Shown here one piece after another: positions 21,670 through 32,019 of a stretch of DNA of 64,000 nucleotides; the first letter of the stretch is position 1; each line of letters begins with the position of its first letter. Source of the stretch: Silvania confinis (GTDB taxonomy: Bacteria; Pseudomonadota; Gammaproteobacteria; Enterobacterales; Enterobacteriaceae). The stretch spans positions 682,001-746,000 of the forward strand of contig NZ_JAMGZJ010000077.1 of the NCBI RefSeq assembly GCF_025564085.1, in the 5' to 3' direction. The position numbers and the translations under genes are program-made. The notes beneath the pieces are model-generated. The model was not told the origin of the DNA. It did not search any database and worked only from the letters and a program-made list of their open reading frames with translations.

Positions 21670-21690
21670 CGCCCGGCATGAAGCCGGGCG
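21670..21690 (-). other. Hairpin in the guaB-guaA gap
   Basis: Perfect eight-base-pair stem CGCCCGGC/GCCGGGCG with a five-base loop, nine bases after the guaB stop. The minus strand continues GATTTTG, a poor U tract, so this may be a processing or partial-termination point or a degenerate REP unit. Confidence 0.5.
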
Positions 21691-21699
21691 TGGAAATTA

Positions 21700-23166
21700 T
21701 CAGGAGCCCATGCGGTAGTTCGGGGACTCTTTGGTGATGGTCACGTCGTGGACGTGACTTTCCTGAATACCCGCACCGCTGATACGTACGAATTCCGCCT
21801 TAGTACGCAGCAGGTCGATGGTACCACAGCCGGTCAGACCCATACAGGAACGCAGGCCGCCCATCTGCTGGTGAATGATCTCTTTCAGGTAGCCTTTATA
21901 GGCCACACGACCCTCGATCCCTTCCGGTACCAGTTTGTCAGCTGCGTTATCGGTCTGGAAGTAACGGTCAGACGACCCTTTGGACATCGCGCCCAGCGAG
22001 CCCATCCCACGATAGGATTTGTAAGAACGGCCCTGGAACAGTTCGATCTCGCCCGGGGACTCTTCGGTACCGGCCAGCATGGATCCGACCATCACCGCTG
22101 CCGCACCGGCAGCAATCGCTTTAGCGATGTCACCTGAGAAGCGGATACCGCCATCGGCGATAACCGGAATACCTGTGCCTTCCAGCGCTTCAACCGCGTC
22201 GGACACTGCGGTGATCTGTGGAACGCCCACGCCGGTCACGATACGGGTGGTACAGATGGAGCCAGGACCGATACCGACTTTCACCGCGCTGCAGCCGGCT
22301 TCTGCCAGCGCGCGCGCGCCGGAGCCCGTCGCCACGTTGCCGCCGATGATTTGCAGATCCGGGTATTTAGCACGGGTTTCACGAATGCGTTGCAGCACGC
22401 CTTCGGAATGGCCGTGAGAGGAGTCGATCAGCAGTACGTCAACGCCTGCGGCAACCAGCGCATCAACGCGCTCTTCGTTGCCCGCACCTGCGCCAACCGC
22501 CGCACCGACGCGCAGACTGCCATGCTCGTCTTTACAGGCGTTCGGTTTACGTTCTGCTTTCTGGAAATCTTTAACGGTGATCATGCCGCGCAGGTGGAAG
22601 CCGCTGTCGACAACCAGTGCCTTTTCAACGCGCTTTTCGTGCATCTTCGCGAAGACCACGTCGCGGGATTCACCTTCACGTACGGTCACCAGACGCTCTT
22701 TTGGGGTCATGTAGACGCTAACCGGCTGGCTGAGGTCGGTAACGAAACGCACGTCACGGCCGGTAATGATGCCCACCAGTTCGTTATCCGCAGTCACAAC
22801 CGGGTAGCCTGCAAAGCCGTTACGCTCGGTCAGGGCTTTCACTTCCTGCAGCGTGGTGGTTGGCAGAACGGTTTGCGGGTCGGAAACGATGCCAGATTCA
22901 TGCTTCTTCACGCGGCGAACTTCTTCCGCCTGGCGCTCGATAGACATGTTTTTATGGATAAAGCCAATGCCGCCTTCCTGCGCCAGAGCGATAGCCAGAC
23001 GCGCTTCAGTCACGGTGTCCATTGCCGCGGAGAGCATAGGAATGTTCAAACGAATGGTTTTAGTCAACTGGGTGCTGAGATCGGCAGTATTCGGCAGAAC
23101 GGTGGAATGAGCTGGAACAAGGAGGACGTCGTCAAACGTCAGTGCTTCTTTAGCGATACGTAGCAT
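21700..23166 (-). CDS. guaB: IMP dehydrogenase
   Basis: Oxidises IMP to XMP with NAD+, the first step to GMP. 488 residues from the ATG at 23164-23166 (starting [21 protein letters not shown]), as in E. coli. Two CBS domains interrupt the TIM barrel at about 93-205. The catalytic cysteine is in GPGSICTTR (about 300-308), and the flap region has [15 protein letters not shown]. First gene of guaBA, with a PurR-like box upstream. Confidence 0.98.
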   Translation of the reverse strand: MLRIAKEALTFDDVLLVPAHSTVLPNTADLSTQLTKTIRLNIPMLSAAMDTVTEARLAIALAQEGGIGFIHKNMSIERQAEEVRRVKKHESGIVSDPQTVLPTTTLQEVKALTERNGFAGYPVVTADNELVGIITGRDVRFVTDLSQPVSVYMTPKERLVTVREGESRDVVFAKMHEKRVEKALVVDSGFHLRGMITVKDFQKAERKPNACKDEHGSLRVGAAVGAGAGNEERVDALVAAGVDVLLIDSSHGHSEGVLQRIRETRAKYPDLQIIGGNVATGSGARALAEAGCSAVKVGIGPGSICTTRIVTGVGVPQITAVSDAVEALEGTGIPVIADGGIRFSGDIAKAIAAGAAAVMVGSMLAGTEESPGEIELFQGRSYKSYRGMGSLGAMSKGSSDRYFQTDNAADKLVPEGIEGRVAYKGYLKEIIHQQMGGLRSCMGLTGCGTIDLLRTKAEFVRISGAGIQESHVHDVTITKESPNYRMGS

Positions 23167-23217
23167 GGGCAATATCTCTGACCTGGGTGGTTAAATATTG
23201 CCGTGGCATTATACAGA

Positions 23218-23233
23218 GCGTAACCGATTGCAT
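23218..23233 (-). promoter_or_regulatory. PurR box of guaBA
   Basis: The minus strand reads ATGCAATCGGTTACGC, matching the PurR consensus ACGCAAACGTTTTCGT at 11 of 16 positions including the central CG, 51 bases upstream of guaB. It corresponds to the known E. coli guaBA operator. Confidence 0.75.
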
Positions 23234-23325
23234 CTACACTTTTTTATAAAAAATGCTTGCGATTGCCTCTCATCAGGTTACTATCGACTGAATAACTTGC
23301 TGATTTAGAATTTGATCCCGCTCAC

Positions 23326-24699
23326 ATGTTATCCTCTCAGACCCCCTCAATTTTTACCGTTAGCCGCCTTAATCAAACGGTTCGTTTGCTGCTCGAGCAG
23401 GAAATGGGACAGGTTTGGATCAGCGGTGAAATTTCTAATTTCACGCAGCCGTCGTCCGGCCATTGGTATTTTACGCTGAAGGATGACAACGCCCAGGTGC
23501 GCTGCGCGATGTTCCGCAACAGCAACCGCCGGGTGACATTCCGCCCTCAGCACGGGCAGCAGGTGCTGGTTCGCGCCAATATTACCCTGTACGAGCCGCG
23601 CGGTGATTATCAAATCATTGTCGAGAGCATGCAGCCCGCGGGTGAAGGCCTGCTACAGCAGAAATACGAGCAGCTTAAAACAGCGCTGGCCGCCGAGGGC
23701 CTTTTCGATCAGCAGTTCAAAAAACCCCTTCCCTCGCCTGCCCGCTGCATCGGAGTGATCACCTCCAGAACCGGTGCCGCGCTGCATGACATTCTGCACG
23801 TGCTGAAACGCCGCGACCCTTCCCTGCCGATCATTATTTATCCGACGGCAGTTCAGGGCGATGACGCACCGGGGCAAATCGTGCGCGCCATTGCGCTGGC
23901 TAACGCCCGCAAGGAGTGTGATGTGCTGATCGTCGGACGCGGTGGCGGCTCGCTGGAGGATCTGTGGAGTTTTAATGATGAGCGCGTGGCGAGAGCGATT
24001 TTCGCTAGCCTCATTCCGGTCGTCAGCGCCGTCGGGCACGAAACAGACGTTACCATCGCCGATTTTGTTGCCGACCTGCGCGCGCCTACTCCATCAGCCG
24101 CCGCCGAAGTGGTGAGCCGCAACCAACAGGAGCTGCTGCGTCAGATTCAGAACGGTCAGCAGCGCCTCGAAATGGCGATGGATTACTTTCTGGCCAACCG
24201 CACGCGGCGCTTTACCCAGCTCCACCATCGCCTGCAGCAGCAACATCCCCAGTTGCGTCTGGCACGCCAGCAAACCGTGCTGGAACGTCTGCGCCAGCGG
24301 ATGAACCTGGCGGTGGATGCTCAGCTTAAGCGGGCGGGGCAGCGCCAGCAGCGTACGACCCAGCGCCTGAATCAGCACAACCCGCAGCCGCGTATTTATC
24401 GCGCACAAACGCGGATCCAGCAGCTGGAGTATCGTCTTGCCGATAACCTGCGTGCGCGACTTGGTGCCACGCGCGAGCGTTTTGGTAATGCGGTCACCCA
24501 TCTGGAAGCCGTCAGCCCGCTCTCGACGCTGGCACGCGGCTACAGCGTCACTACCGCCACCGACGGCAGCGTGCTGAAACAGACCAAACAGGTTAAAGCC
24601 GGGGATGTGCTCACCACCCGGCTGGCCGACGGCTGGGTCGAGAGTGAAGTAAAAGGCGTCACCCCCGCCAAAAAAACGCGCAAGAAAAAGCCGGTCTAA
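23326..24699 (+). CDS. xseA: Exodeoxyribonuclease VII large subunit
   Basis: Catalytic subunit of ExoVII, which degrades single-stranded DNA into oligonucleotides together with XseB (encoded elsewhere). 457 residues (E. coli 456). An N-terminal OB fold (about 1-105, [28 protein letters not shown]) is followed by the catalytic domain with [33 protein letters not shown] and [20 protein letters not shown]. Then comes a long coiled coil and a basic tail (KKTRKKKPV). Its 3' end overlaps convergent yfgJ by four bases. Confidence 0.97.
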   Translation: MLSSQTPSIFTVSRLNQTVRLLLEQEMGQVWISGEISNFTQPSSGHWYFTLKDDNAQVRCAMFRNSNRRVTFRPQHGQQVLVRANITLYEPRGDYQIIVESMQPAGEGLLQQKYEQLKTALAAEGLFDQQFKKPLPSPARCIGVITSRTGAALHDILHVLKRRDPSLPIIIYPTAVQGDDAPGQIVRAIALANARKECDVLIVGRGGGSLEDLWSFNDERVARAIFASLIPVVSAVGHETDVTIADFVADLRAPTPSAAAEVVSRNQQELLRQIQNGQQRLEMAMDYFLANRTRRFTQLHHRLQQQHPQLRLARQQTVLERLRQRMNLAVDAQLKRAGQRQQRTTQRLNQHNPQPRIYRAQTRIQQLEYRLADNLRARLGATRERFGNAVTHLEAVSPLSTLARGYSVTTATDGSVLKQTKQVKAGDVLTTRLADGWVESEVKGVTPAKKTRKKKPV

Positions 24700-24705
24700 A
24701 CCGGC
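24685..24705 (-). terminator. yfgJ terminator overlapping both convergent stop codons
   Basis: Six-base-pair stem GCCGGT/ACCGGC (24690-24695 with 24700-24705). The four-base loop is exactly the shared stop-codon overlap CTAA. Five U follow on the minus strand. Confidence 0.75.
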
Positions 24706-24911
24706 ACAAATTCCACGCGTTTTTTCGAAATCAATCCGTGGCCGTTCTGGCAAAAGTAATCGACTGCACCGCAGGCTTTTAATACCTGGAGTGGCTTATG
24801 GCACTCCGGGCAGCGCGGCTCAAGCGGAAGGTCCTTATTGCAGGTCTCGCAGTGTGCCAGTCCGTTTTGCGCTACCAGCGGTGCCTGACAGTCCGGGCAA
24901 GTAATCGACAT
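24696..24911 (-). CDS. yfgJ: Zinc-ribbon protein YfgJ
   Basis: 71 residues with three CxxC knuckles (C5/C8, C21/C24, C34/C37) plus C47 and C54, followed by the conserved end [19 protein letters not shown]. It is a double zinc-ribbon protein matching E. coli YfgJ; its partner and function are not known. It ends within the xseA stop and has its own terminator hairpin. Confidence 0.9.
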   Translation of the reverse strand: MSITCPDCQAPLVAQNGLAHCETCNKDLPLEPRCPECHKPLQVLKACGAVDYFCQNGHGLISKKRVEFVPV

Positions 24912-24962
24912 GGTGACTCCTTTTCTGCAAATTGATGAATACGATAATTTTACACGATGCGC

Positions 24963-25997
24963 TCAGTGCGGGCCACGCAGCTGCTGCTGTAGGGTCAGCA
25001 GCAGTTCGACCTCTTCAAGCCTGCGCCGGGTCGTGCGGGGAACCTCCTGTGGGTCGCGCTCAAACAGACTTTTCGCCCCCAGAATATGTTCCGTTAGACA
25101 GCGCTCATAGATCGTGCCAGGGATGTGCCAGCGTTCGATAGCCTCGCCCTTAATCCGCTCCAGCACATCTTCTGCACCCTGTCTGTCGTGGCTGATGATT
25201 GTGCCATCGCGCAGGGACAGCCGGAGCCCTTTTTGCCCGCCTGACGGTCCCGCATATTTGTTGAGCCAGATGTCCACCGGCACGCCGCTAATCCGCCCCT
25301 GAAGGTGTGCTTCACCTTCTGCGGTGATCAGGTCACCTTTGGCAATATCCTGCCCCAACCGGTCTTTGGCGGTCATCACCTGCAGGTCCATCTCGTCGCT
25401 ACCGCCCATAAAGCGCATCGTTTCACGCAGCATCGCCAGCACATGCGTACCGATATCCAGAATCACGCCATCAGGGTGGCGAAGCGTGCGCGTATCTGGC
25501 TCGCCGGTGGCAAAGTTCAGGGCGATGGGCTCACCCGCAGCGTTAAACCCGCTCGGCTCCTGGAGGAACCCTTCAATTTTTACGATGTCGGTGACGTTAT
25601 CGACTTGGGCCAGTTGCACTGTACCGAGGCGTGCCATCCAGTGATCGAGCGCCAGCACGCGGGCGGCAACGTCGGACGCTGTCAGCAGGGTTTTCAGTGT
25701 TGCGATTTGCGAAAGCGTCGCGACGATGGGTTTTTCCACCACAATGCGGGGAATCGAGCTACTTATCGCCTGTTCAAGCACCTCAAGATGCTGCAGCGAT
25801 GCCGTAGTGATAAACAACGTGTCCAGGGGCTGTGCGAGGAGTTCTGCCAGCGAAGCACAGCGGGTGACGCCCGCCAGCGTCCTTTCCGGCTGAATATCAA
25901 ACCCGACACAGCTAAGTGAAGGGCCAAAGGTGCGTTGTAATGCGGGTAAGTACGCCGTTTCCACCACCGCGCCCAGCCCGACAAAGCCAATCTGCAT
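24963..25997 (-). CDS. Gfo/Idh/MocA-family NAD(P)-dependent oxidoreductase
   Basis: 344 residues. The Rossmann fold starts at residue 1 (MQIGFVGLGAVVETAYLPAL), with the family lysine in VEKPI (88-92) and the C-terminal alpha/beta domain beginning DHWMARL. The family oxidises or isomerises sugars, inositols and related polyols with NAD(P); no substrate can be named. A good ribosome site (CGAGGTAAACAC) precedes the ATG. It stands alone between yfgJ and der, a position where E. coli K-12 has nothing comparable, and no transporter or kinase is adjacent. Confidence 0.88.
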   Translation of the reverse strand: MQIGFVGLGAVVETAYLPALQRTFGPSLSCVGFDIQPERTLAGVTRCASLAELLAQPLDTLFITTASLQHLEVLEQAISSSIPRIVVEKPIVATLSQIATLKTLLTASDVAARVLALDHWMARLGTVQLAQVDNVTDIVKIEGFLQEPSGFNAAGEPIALNFATGEPDTRTLRHPDGVILDIGTHVLAMLRETMRFMGGSDEMDLQVMTAKDRLGQDIAKGDLITAEGEAHLQGRISGVPVDIWLNKYAGPSGGQKGLRLSLRDGTIISHDRQGAEDVLERIKGEAIERWHIPGTIYERCLTEHILGAKSLFERDPQEVPRTTRRRLEEVELLLTLQQQLRGPH

Positions 25998-26053
25998 GTG
26001 TTTACCTCGTTCGTTGCATTACCGTGATAATCGTCATTTACTCGGTTCAGACA

Positions 26054-26082
26054 TAAAAAAAGCCCGCGACAGGCGCGAGCTT
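26054..26082 (-). terminator. der terminator
   Basis: Stem AGCCCGCG/CGCGAGCT (26061-26068 with 26074-26081, one mismatch) with a run of seven U on the minus strand, 20 bases after the der stop. Confidence 0.8.
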
Positions 26083-26101
26083 TCCAGGCAATCAGCAAAA
26101 A

Positions 26102-27574
26102 TTACTTGCCTTTCTTAATGTGTTTAATCAAACGCTTACGCTTACGCATCTGGTTCGGGGTCAGGGTGTTACGCTTGCCAGCAAACGGGTTTTCCCCTTC
26201 CTTAAACTGGATGCGGATCGGCGTACCCATCACGTCCAGCGATTTACGGAAGTAGTTCATCAGGTAGCGTTTGTAAGAATCCGGCAGATCCTTCACCTGG
26301 GTACCGTGGATAACCACGATTGGCGGGTTATAACCGCCGGCGTGGGCGTATTTCAGCTTCACGCGACGACCGCGCACCAGCGGCGGCTGATGGTCTTCTG
26401 CCGCCATGGTCATGATACGGGTCAGCATCGCGGTACCGACACGGCGGGTCGAGCAGTCGTAGGCTTCGCGTACGGATTCGAACAGATTACCTACGCCGCT
26501 ACCGTGCAGGGCAGAGATAAAGTGAACGCGGGCAAAGTCGATGAAGCCCAGACGGAAGTCCAGCATCTCTTTGACCTGCTCACGCACTTCATTACTCAGG
26601 CCGTCCCACTTGTTGACAACGATAACCAGTGAGCGCCCACTATTGAGGATAAAGCCCAGCAGCGAGAGGTCCTGATCGGAAATGCCTTCACGGGCATCAA
26701 TCACCAGCATCACCACGTTGGCGTCTTCAATCGCCTGCAGGGTTTTGATCACCGAGAACTTTTCGACCACATCTGTGATTTTGCCGCGCTTACGCACCCC
26801 GGCAGTATCGATCAGAATGTATTCGCGCTCGTCGCGCTGCATCGGGATGTAGATGCTGTCGCGGGTGGTGCCCGGCATGTCGTAAACGACCACGCGATCT
26901 TCACCGAGGATACGGTTAGTCAGCGTGGACTTACCCACGTTCGGACGACCGACGATGGCCAGCTTGATCGGCAGATCCTGCGGGTTGAAATCGTCTTCAG
27001 GCTCTTCTGCGCCCTCTTCGCTTTCTTCGAACTGCGCCCAGTATGCCGCATCTTCATCGACTTCTTCTGGCGGGTTGATCTCGTCAACATATGGCAGCAG
27101 TGCGGTTTCCAGCAGGCTGGTGACGCCGCGACCGTGAGAAGCAGCGATCGGGTAGATATCACCCAGACCCAGCGACCAGAAGTCGGCTACCGCCTGATCG
27201 GCATCGATGCCGTCAGTTTTGTTGGCGACCAGGAAGGTGGCTTTTTCACGCGAGCGCAAGTGCTTGGCAATGGCGGTATCCGCAGGCATCAGGCCCGCGC
27301 GCGCATCAACCATAAACAGCACAATGTCTGCCTCTTCGATCGCCAGCAGGGATTGTTCCGCCATGCGAGTTTCGACGCCGTCTTCTGTCCCATCGATACC
27401 ACCGGTATCAATACAGATAAACTCGCGACCTTCCACTTCTGCACGACCGTACTTACGGTCACGCGTGAGCCCCGGGAAATCCGCAACCAGCGCATCTCGG
27501 GTGCGTGTTAAACGGTTAAACAGAGTGGATTTTCCAACGTTCGGGCGCCCGACAAGCGCGACCACAGGTACCAT
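26102..27574 (-). CDS. der: Ribosome-assembly GTPase Der (EngA)
   Basis: Essential GTPase with two tandem G domains, needed for maturation of the 50S subunit. 490 residues, the E. coli length. G1 motifs GRPNVGKST occur at about 9-17 and again at about 208-216, with NKTD and NKWD specificity motifs in each domain. An acidic linker (about 160-195) separates the domains, and a KH-like domain and basic tail ([15 protein letters not shown]) close the protein. Last gene of the rlmN-to-der cluster; a hairpin separates it from bamB. Confidence 0.98.
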   Translation of the reverse strand: MVPVVALVGRPNVGKSTLFNRLTRTRDALVADFPGLTRDRKYGRAEVEGREFICIDTGGIDGTEDGVETRMAEQSLLAIEEADIVLFMVDARAGLMPADTAIAKHLRSREKATFLVANKTDGIDADQAVADFWSLGLGDIYPIAASHGRGVTSLLETALLPYVDEINPPEEVDEDAAYWAQFEESEEGAEEPEDDFNPQDLPIKLAIVGRPNVGKSTLTNRILGEDRVVVYDMPGTTRDSIYIPMQRDEREYILIDTAGVRKRGKITDVVEKFSVIKTLQAIEDANVVMLVIDAREGISDQDLSLLGFILNSGRSLVIVVNKWDGLSNEVREQVKEMLDFRLGFIDFARVHFISALHGSGVGNLFESVREAYDCSTRRVGTAMLTRIMTMAAEDHQPPLVRGRRVKLKYAHAGGYNPPIVVIHGTQVKDLPDSYKRYLMNYFRKSLDVMGTPIRIQFKEGENPFAGKRNTLTPNQMRKRKRLIKHIKKGK

Positions 27575-27623
27575 GATTAAAGCCTCATAAAATTCGATAT
27601 CACGTCGCGTTTGCGGCGTTTTT

Positions 27624-27662
27624 TAAAAAATCAAAACGGCCCCTGAAGCAACAGGAGCCGTT
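27624..27662 (-). terminator. Hairpin terminator between bamB and der
   Basis: Eleven-base-pair stem (27635-27645 with 27652-27662, one mismatch), six-base loop, then TTTTGATTTTTT on the minus strand. It should reduce read-through from bamB into der, so der may also have its own promoter. Confidence 0.8.
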
Positions 27663-27684
27663 GAGTATACTACAACCGCGGTGA

Positions 27685-28863
27685 TTAACGCGTGATCGCG
27701 TACAGCGTGCCGTCTTTTGCCTGAATCAGCAGTTTACCGTCAGCCACCACCGGATCGGTCAAGAAACCAGAGCTGTCGACTTTTTCCTGCGCAACAAAAC
27801 GACCGTTGGTCGGGTCAATCCAGTGCATGTAGCCTTCGCTGTCACCGACTACCAGGCTGCCGTTATACAGCACCGGAGCGGTCAGCAGGCGGTGCAGCAG
27901 ATCGCTTTGCGTCCACAGCGTCACGCCACCGTCGGTGCTGAGCGCCAGCAGGCGGTCGTTCTGGTCAACCAGGAAGATGCGGTTACCTTCAACCACGAAA
28001 TCATTGACTGAACCCAGCTCGCGTTTCCACATTACCTGGCCGCTACGCAGATCCATCGCCGTCATGTTGCCATTGTAGGCCAGCGCATACACAACGCCAT
28101 TGGCAATGACCGGCGTAGTGTCCACATCGCTCAGACGGTCGATTTCGGTCGGACCGGTTGCCTGAGAGATACGCTGCTGCCAAATCAGCTGGCCCTGCTG
28201 CATCAATACGGCACTCACACGACCGTTATCACCGCCGACAACAGCCGCACCAAACGCGATAGCCGGGGCAGATTCGCCGCGCAGGGAGAGCGCAGGCATA
28301 TCCAGGTTGACGGTCCATTTCACTGCACCGTCAGCTTCATTAAGCGCCTGCAACTGACCGTTCGCCGTATGAATCAGCACCATGCCATCGCTGACAACCG
28401 GACGTGAAAGGGCTTCGCCTGCCACGCGGGTTTGCCATGCAATAGAGCCATCGCTGGTGTTCAGGGCATAAACCTGCGCCTTCTCGCTGCCCACGTACAC
28501 ATGGCCGCCAGCAACGGTCAGGCCACCAGAGAGCAGTGCAGGCGTGCGGGAGATCCAGCCGCTTTTTTCAGCGAGGTTTATCGACCACACTTCTTTGCCG
28601 TCGTCCGCATTTACCGCTTTGACGGTACCTTTACGGTCAGCAGCATAGACAACGCTGTCAGCAAACGCCGGATGCAGGTTGGAATAAAAATCACCAATAC
28701 CACCGCCGACGGAGGTGCTCCAGGCGGTGGACGGTGCAAACTGATTTTCAACCGTTGGCAACGGTGACATGGTGACAATATCTTCTTCACCATTAAACAG
28801 TGAACAGCCACTCAATAACGTAACGGAAAGCAGTCCTGGCAGAAGTAATTTACGCAATTGCAT
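27685..28863 (-). CDS. bamB: Outer-membrane assembly lipoprotein BamB
   Basis: Lipoprotein partner of BamA in inserting beta-barrel proteins. 392 residues, the E. coli length. Lipobox LLSGC puts the lipidated cysteine at C20, and serine at +2 directs it to the outer membrane. The rest is an eight-bladed propeller with repeated PQQ-like blades (for example VYAADRKGTVKAVNADDGKEVW, read in pieces). yfgM lies ten bases upstream in the same operon. Confidence 0.97.
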   Translation of the reverse strand: MQLRKLLLPGLLSVTLLSGCSLFNGEEDIVTMSPLPTVENQFAPSTAWSTSVGGGIGDFYSNLHPAFADSVVYAADRKGTVKAVNADDGKEVWSINLAEKSGWISRTPALLSGGLTVAGGHVYVGSEKAQVYALNTSDGSIAWQTRVAGEALSRPVVSDGMVLIHTANGQLQALNEADGAVKWTVNLDMPALSLRGESAPAIAFGAAVVGGDNGRVSAVLMQQGQLIWQQRISQATGPTEIDRLSDVDTTPVIANGVVYALAYNGNMTAMDLRSGQVMWKRELGSVNDFVVEGNRIFLVDQNDRLLALSTDGGVTLWTQSDLLHRLLTAPVLYNGSLVVGDSEGYMHWIDPTNGRFVAQEKVDSSGFLTDPVVADGKLLIQAKDGTLYAITR

Positions 28864-28873
28864 TGGGTCCCTC

Positions 28874-29494
28874 TCAGACGGACAAATTATTTATTTTCAT
28901 CTGCATCATTTCGCTCAGTGCGGGTGAGGCGTTGCTTTTCACGCCCGCTTCCCATGCGCTGCGCGCGCCTTGTTTGTCGCCCTTGCTGAGCAGTGCTTCA
29001 CCGCGCAAGTCGGCCACAATCGAGGCAAAACCTTCACCTTTCACGGTCTCCAGCGTTTTCAGTGCTTCATCAGTTTTCTTCTGCTGAACCTGAATACGGG
29101 CGAGACGCAGGTTAATCACCGCTTTGAGGTTGGCGTCTTTTGTTGCGGCCAGCCCCTGCTGCAGCTGTGCTGCCGCTTTATCCAGTTCGTTCTTATCAAC
29201 GAACTGCTGAGCCACTTCAAGCGAGGCCAGTGCGCCATAGGTATTTTTGGTTTCTGCCGCAAATTTCTCTGCCGCCGCCAGCGTTTGTGGCTGATCGGCA
29301 CGAATAGCGCTCACCGTATTTTCATACTGTAAAGAGGAACCGCGCGCAGAGTCGACCTCATGACTGTTCCAGTAACGCCAGCCCATCAGCGCGCCAATAC
29401 CTAAAACCACCCCGACAGCCAGCGCTTTGCCGTTTTCAGCAAAGAAGCGTTTAACCGCGTCGACCTGGTCGTTTTCGTTCTCGTACATTTCCAC
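28874..29494 (-). CDS. yfgM: Sec-translocon ancillary protein YfgM
   Basis: Inner-membrane protein that with PpiD associates with SecYEG and supports periplasmic chaperone traffic. The start is a GTG at 29492-29494 behind AAGGAG, giving 206 residues as in E. coli. One membrane segment at about 24-41 is followed by a periplasmic TPR-like domain (about 70-205). Lies 13 bases after hisS and 10 before bamB. Confidence 0.95.
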   Translation of the reverse strand: MEMYENENDQVDAVKRFFAENGKALAVGVVLGIGALMGWRYWNSHEVDSARGSSLQYENTVSAIRADQPQTLAAAEKFAAETKNTYGALASLEVAQQFVDKNELDKAAAQLQQGLAATKDANLKAVINLRLARIQVQQKKTDEALKTLETVKGEGFASIVADLRGEALLSKGDKQGARSAWEAGVKSNASPALSEMMQMKINNLSV

Positions 29495-29507
29495 GCTGTC
29501 TTTCTCC

Positions 29508-30782
29508 TTAGCCCAGTAGAGTGCGCAAGTGCGCCGCAACGCCGTCCTGCGTTACCGTTGTTTGCTCACCAGAGCGCAGATCTTTCACTACTACTTCGCC
29601 GTTAGCCACTTCTGACTCGCCAAGTACCAGTGCGACACGCGCGCCCCATTTATCGGCACGCGCAAACTGTTTTTTAAAGTTGCCGCCGCCATGGTTGGTC
29701 ATCAGCTTAGCGTCCGGCAGCGCATCGCGCACGCGTTCGGCAAGCTGCATTGCCGCAGACTGCGTTTCCGCGCCTGAGGCCACCAGGTATATATCGACAA
29801 CAGGATCGGCTTTAAATTCCGGATTAACTGCCTGAACTAACAAAACAAGTCGTTCAAGGCCCATCGCAAAGCCAACCGCAGGTGCTGCGCGACCGCCTAA
29901 CTGTTCGACCAGGCCGTCGTAACGACCGCCCGCACAGACCGTACCCTGCGAACCGAGGCTGGTGGTAACCCACTCAAACACGGTGCGGTTGTAGTAGTCC
30001 AGACCGCGAACCAGGCGCTGGTTTACTGTATAGGCAATGCCTGCGGCTTCCAGCTGCTTGCACAGACCGGCGAAGTGTTCACGGGATTCTTCGTCCAGAT
30101 AATCGCCGAGGGCTGGCGCATCATTCAGCAGAGCCTGCACGTCCGGGTTTTTGGAATCCAGCACGCGCAGCGGGTTGCTGTACATGCGACGTTTGCAGTC
30201 TTCGTCCAGTTTATCCTGATGCAGTTCCAGGAACGCCACCAGCGCATCGCGATAGTTCGCGCGCGCGTCCAGAGAACCGATAGAGTTCAGCTCCAGCGTG
30301 ACGTGTTCAGAGATGCCCAGCGCACGCCACCAGCGGGCGGAGAGCATAATCAGCTCGGCGTCGATGTCAGGTCCTTGCAGACCAAACACTTCCACACCCA
30401 GCTGGTTAAACTGGCGATAGCGTCCTTTTTGCGGACGTTCGTGGCGGAACATTGGACCGATATACCACAGGCGCTGCTCCTGATTGTACAGGAGACCATG
30501 CTCGATGCCGGCGCGTACACAGCCCGCCGTACCTTCCGGACGCAGGGTCAGGCTGTCGCCGTTGCGGTCCTCAAAGGTATACATCTCTTTTTCAACCACG
30601 TCGGTGACTTCACCGATGGCGCGTTTGAATAACGGGGTCTGCTCTACAATCGGCAAACGGATTTCGCTGTAACCGTAACCGCCGAGCACCTGCTTCAGGG
30701 TGCCTTCAATGCGTTGCCAGATGGCGGTCTCGCCAGGCAGGTAATCGTTCATGCCGCGAATGGCTTGAATGTTCTTTGCCAC
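29508..30782 (-). CDS. hisS: Histidyl-tRNA synthetase
   Basis: Class II synthetase charging tRNA-His. 424 residues, the E. coli length. Motif 2 is in [16 protein letters not shown] (about 110-126), the histidine-specific [15 protein letters not shown] segment is at about 257-272, and motif 3 contains GFAMGLERL. An anticodon-binding domain forms the last ~95 residues. Preceded by a leader that matches the SroE position. Confidence 0.98.
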   Translation of the reverse strand: MAKNIQAIRGMNDYLPGETAIWQRIEGTLKQVLGGYGYSEIRLPIVEQTPLFKRAIGEVTDVVEKEMYTFEDRNGDSLTLRPEGTAGCVRAGIEHGLLYNQEQRLWYIGPMFRHERPQKGRYRQFNQLGVEVFGLQGPDIDAELIMLSARWWRALGISEHVTLELNSIGSLDARANYRDALVAFLELHQDKLDEDCKRRMYSNPLRVLDSKNPDVQALLNDAPALGDYLDEESREHFAGLCKQLEAAGIAYTVNQRLVRGLDYYNRTVFEWVTTSLGSQGTVCAGGRYDGLVEQLGGRAAPAVGFAMGLERLVLLVQAVNPEFKADPVVDIYLVASGAETQSAAMQLAERVRDALPDAKLMTNHGGGNFKKQFARADKWGARVALVLGESEVANGEVVVKDLRSGEQTTVTQDGVAAHLRTLLG

Positions 30783-30874
30783 GTTTGTTCTCTTTCTATA
30801 GACAAAAATGAACCCTGGGGTTCATTAACCGAAGGGTTCAATCATACACAGGAAGCATACCGCTTCCCATCACG
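30783..30874 (-). ncRNA. sroE: Probable SroE small RNA in the ispG-hisS gap
   Basis: E. coli encodes the ~92-nt SroE RNA exactly between ispG (gcpE) and hisS on this strand, and the gap here is also 92 bases. The minus strand can form a stem TGAACCC/GGGTTCA around 30809-30824, followed by TTTTTG, and an upstream alternative stem using the repeated GAACCC. The call rests on synteny and structure, not an alignment. Confidence 0.55.
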
Positions 30875-31993
30875 TTATTTTTCTACTTGTAGCACGCTGA
30901 TGCGCTTCGCTTCATCCAGCATCGCTGCTTTGGCGCGAATACGGGCTTCAAGCTGATCGATCATGTCGTTATTATCCAGACGATCTTTGCGGACACCATC
31001 TTCATAGAGACCACTTTTCTTGTTGCCACCGGTAACGCCCAACGTCGAGACCAGCGCTTCACCCGGACCGTTCACCACACAACCGATAATCGAGATATCC
31101 ATCGGCGTGATGATATCTTCCAGACGCTGCTCGAGAGCATTGACCGTACCGATCACGTCAAACTCCTGACGCGAACAGGTGGGGCAGGCGATAAAGTTGA
31201 TCCCGCGGGCACGAATGCGCAGCGACTTCAAAATGTCAAAACCGACTTTGATCTCTTCGACCGGATCGGCGGCCAGCGAAACGCGCAGGGTGTCGCCAAT
31301 GCCTTCATTGAGCAGCAGACCGAGGCCAATCGCCGATTTCACCGCACCGCTGCGGGCGCCACCGGCTTCGGTGATCCCCAGGTGCAGAGGTTGATCGATC
31401 TGCTTCGCCAGCAGACGATAAGACTCAACGGCCAGGAAGACATCAGAGGCTTTAACGCTGACTTTGAACTGATCGAAGTTCAGGCGATCGAGATGATCCA
31501 CATGGCGCATGGCGGATTCCAGCAGCGCCTGGGGCGTCGGCTCGCCGTACTTTTCCTGCAGATCTTTTTCCAGAGAACCGGCGTTGACGCCGATGCGGAT
31601 GGGAATATTTCTGTCGCGGGCACAATCCACTACCGCGCGGATACGCTCTTCACTGCCGATGTTGCCGGGGTTAATGCGCAGGCAATCTACACCGTATTCC
31701 GCCACTTTAAGTGCGATACGGTAGTCGAAGTGAATATCGGCAACCAGCGGAACAGAGACCTGCTGTTTGATGAGTTTGAACGCTTCTGCCGCATCCATTG
31801 TCGGCACGGAGACGCGGACGATGTCTGCGCCAACGCGTTCTAACGCTTTGATCTGATTGACCGTCGCCGCCACATCGGTGGTGCGGGTGTTGGTCATTGA
31901 CTGAACGGCGATAGGGGCACCATCGCCAATCGGCACATTCCCGACGTAAATACGTTTCGATTTTCTACGTGGAATAGGAGCCTGGTTATGCAT
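30875..31993 (-). CDS. ispG: (E)-4-hydroxy-3-methylbut-2-enyl-diphosphate synthase (flavodoxin)
   Basis: 4Fe-4S enzyme of the MEP isoprenoid pathway that converts MEcPP to HMBPP. 372 residues, the E. coli length. The cluster ligands are in [10 protein letters not shown] (about 270-273) and [10 protein letters not shown] (about 305-312), and the N-terminal half is a TIM barrel beginning [17 protein letters not shown]. It depends on Fe-S assembly, whose isc operon is 20 kb away in this window. Follows rodZ by 26 bases. Confidence 0.98.
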   Translation of the reverse strand: MHNQAPIPRRKSKRIYVGNVPIGDGAPIAVQSMTNTRTTDVAATVNQIKALERVGADIVRVSVPTMDAAEAFKLIKQQVSVPLVADIHFDYRIALKVAEYGVDCLRINPGNIGSEERIRAVVDCARDRNIPIRIGVNAGSLEKDLQEKYGEPTPQALLESAMRHVDHLDRLNFDQFKVSVKASDVFLAVESYRLLAKQIDQPLHLGITEAGGARSGAVKSAIGLGLLLNEGIGDTLRVSLAADPVEEIKVGFDILKSLRIRARGINFIACPTCSRQEFDVIGTVNALEQRLEDIITPMDISIIGCVVNGPGEALVSTLGVTGGNKKSGLYEDGVRKDRLDNNDMIDQLEARIRAKAAMLDEAKRISVLQVEK

Positions 31994-32019
31994 GAAAAAT
32001 CTCCCGCGTTGCCTGACTG

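Noticed and set aside
22351-23163. A 270-codon frame antisense to guaB
   Set aside because: Same reason: complementary reading of a highly expressed gene, without any start signal or domain.
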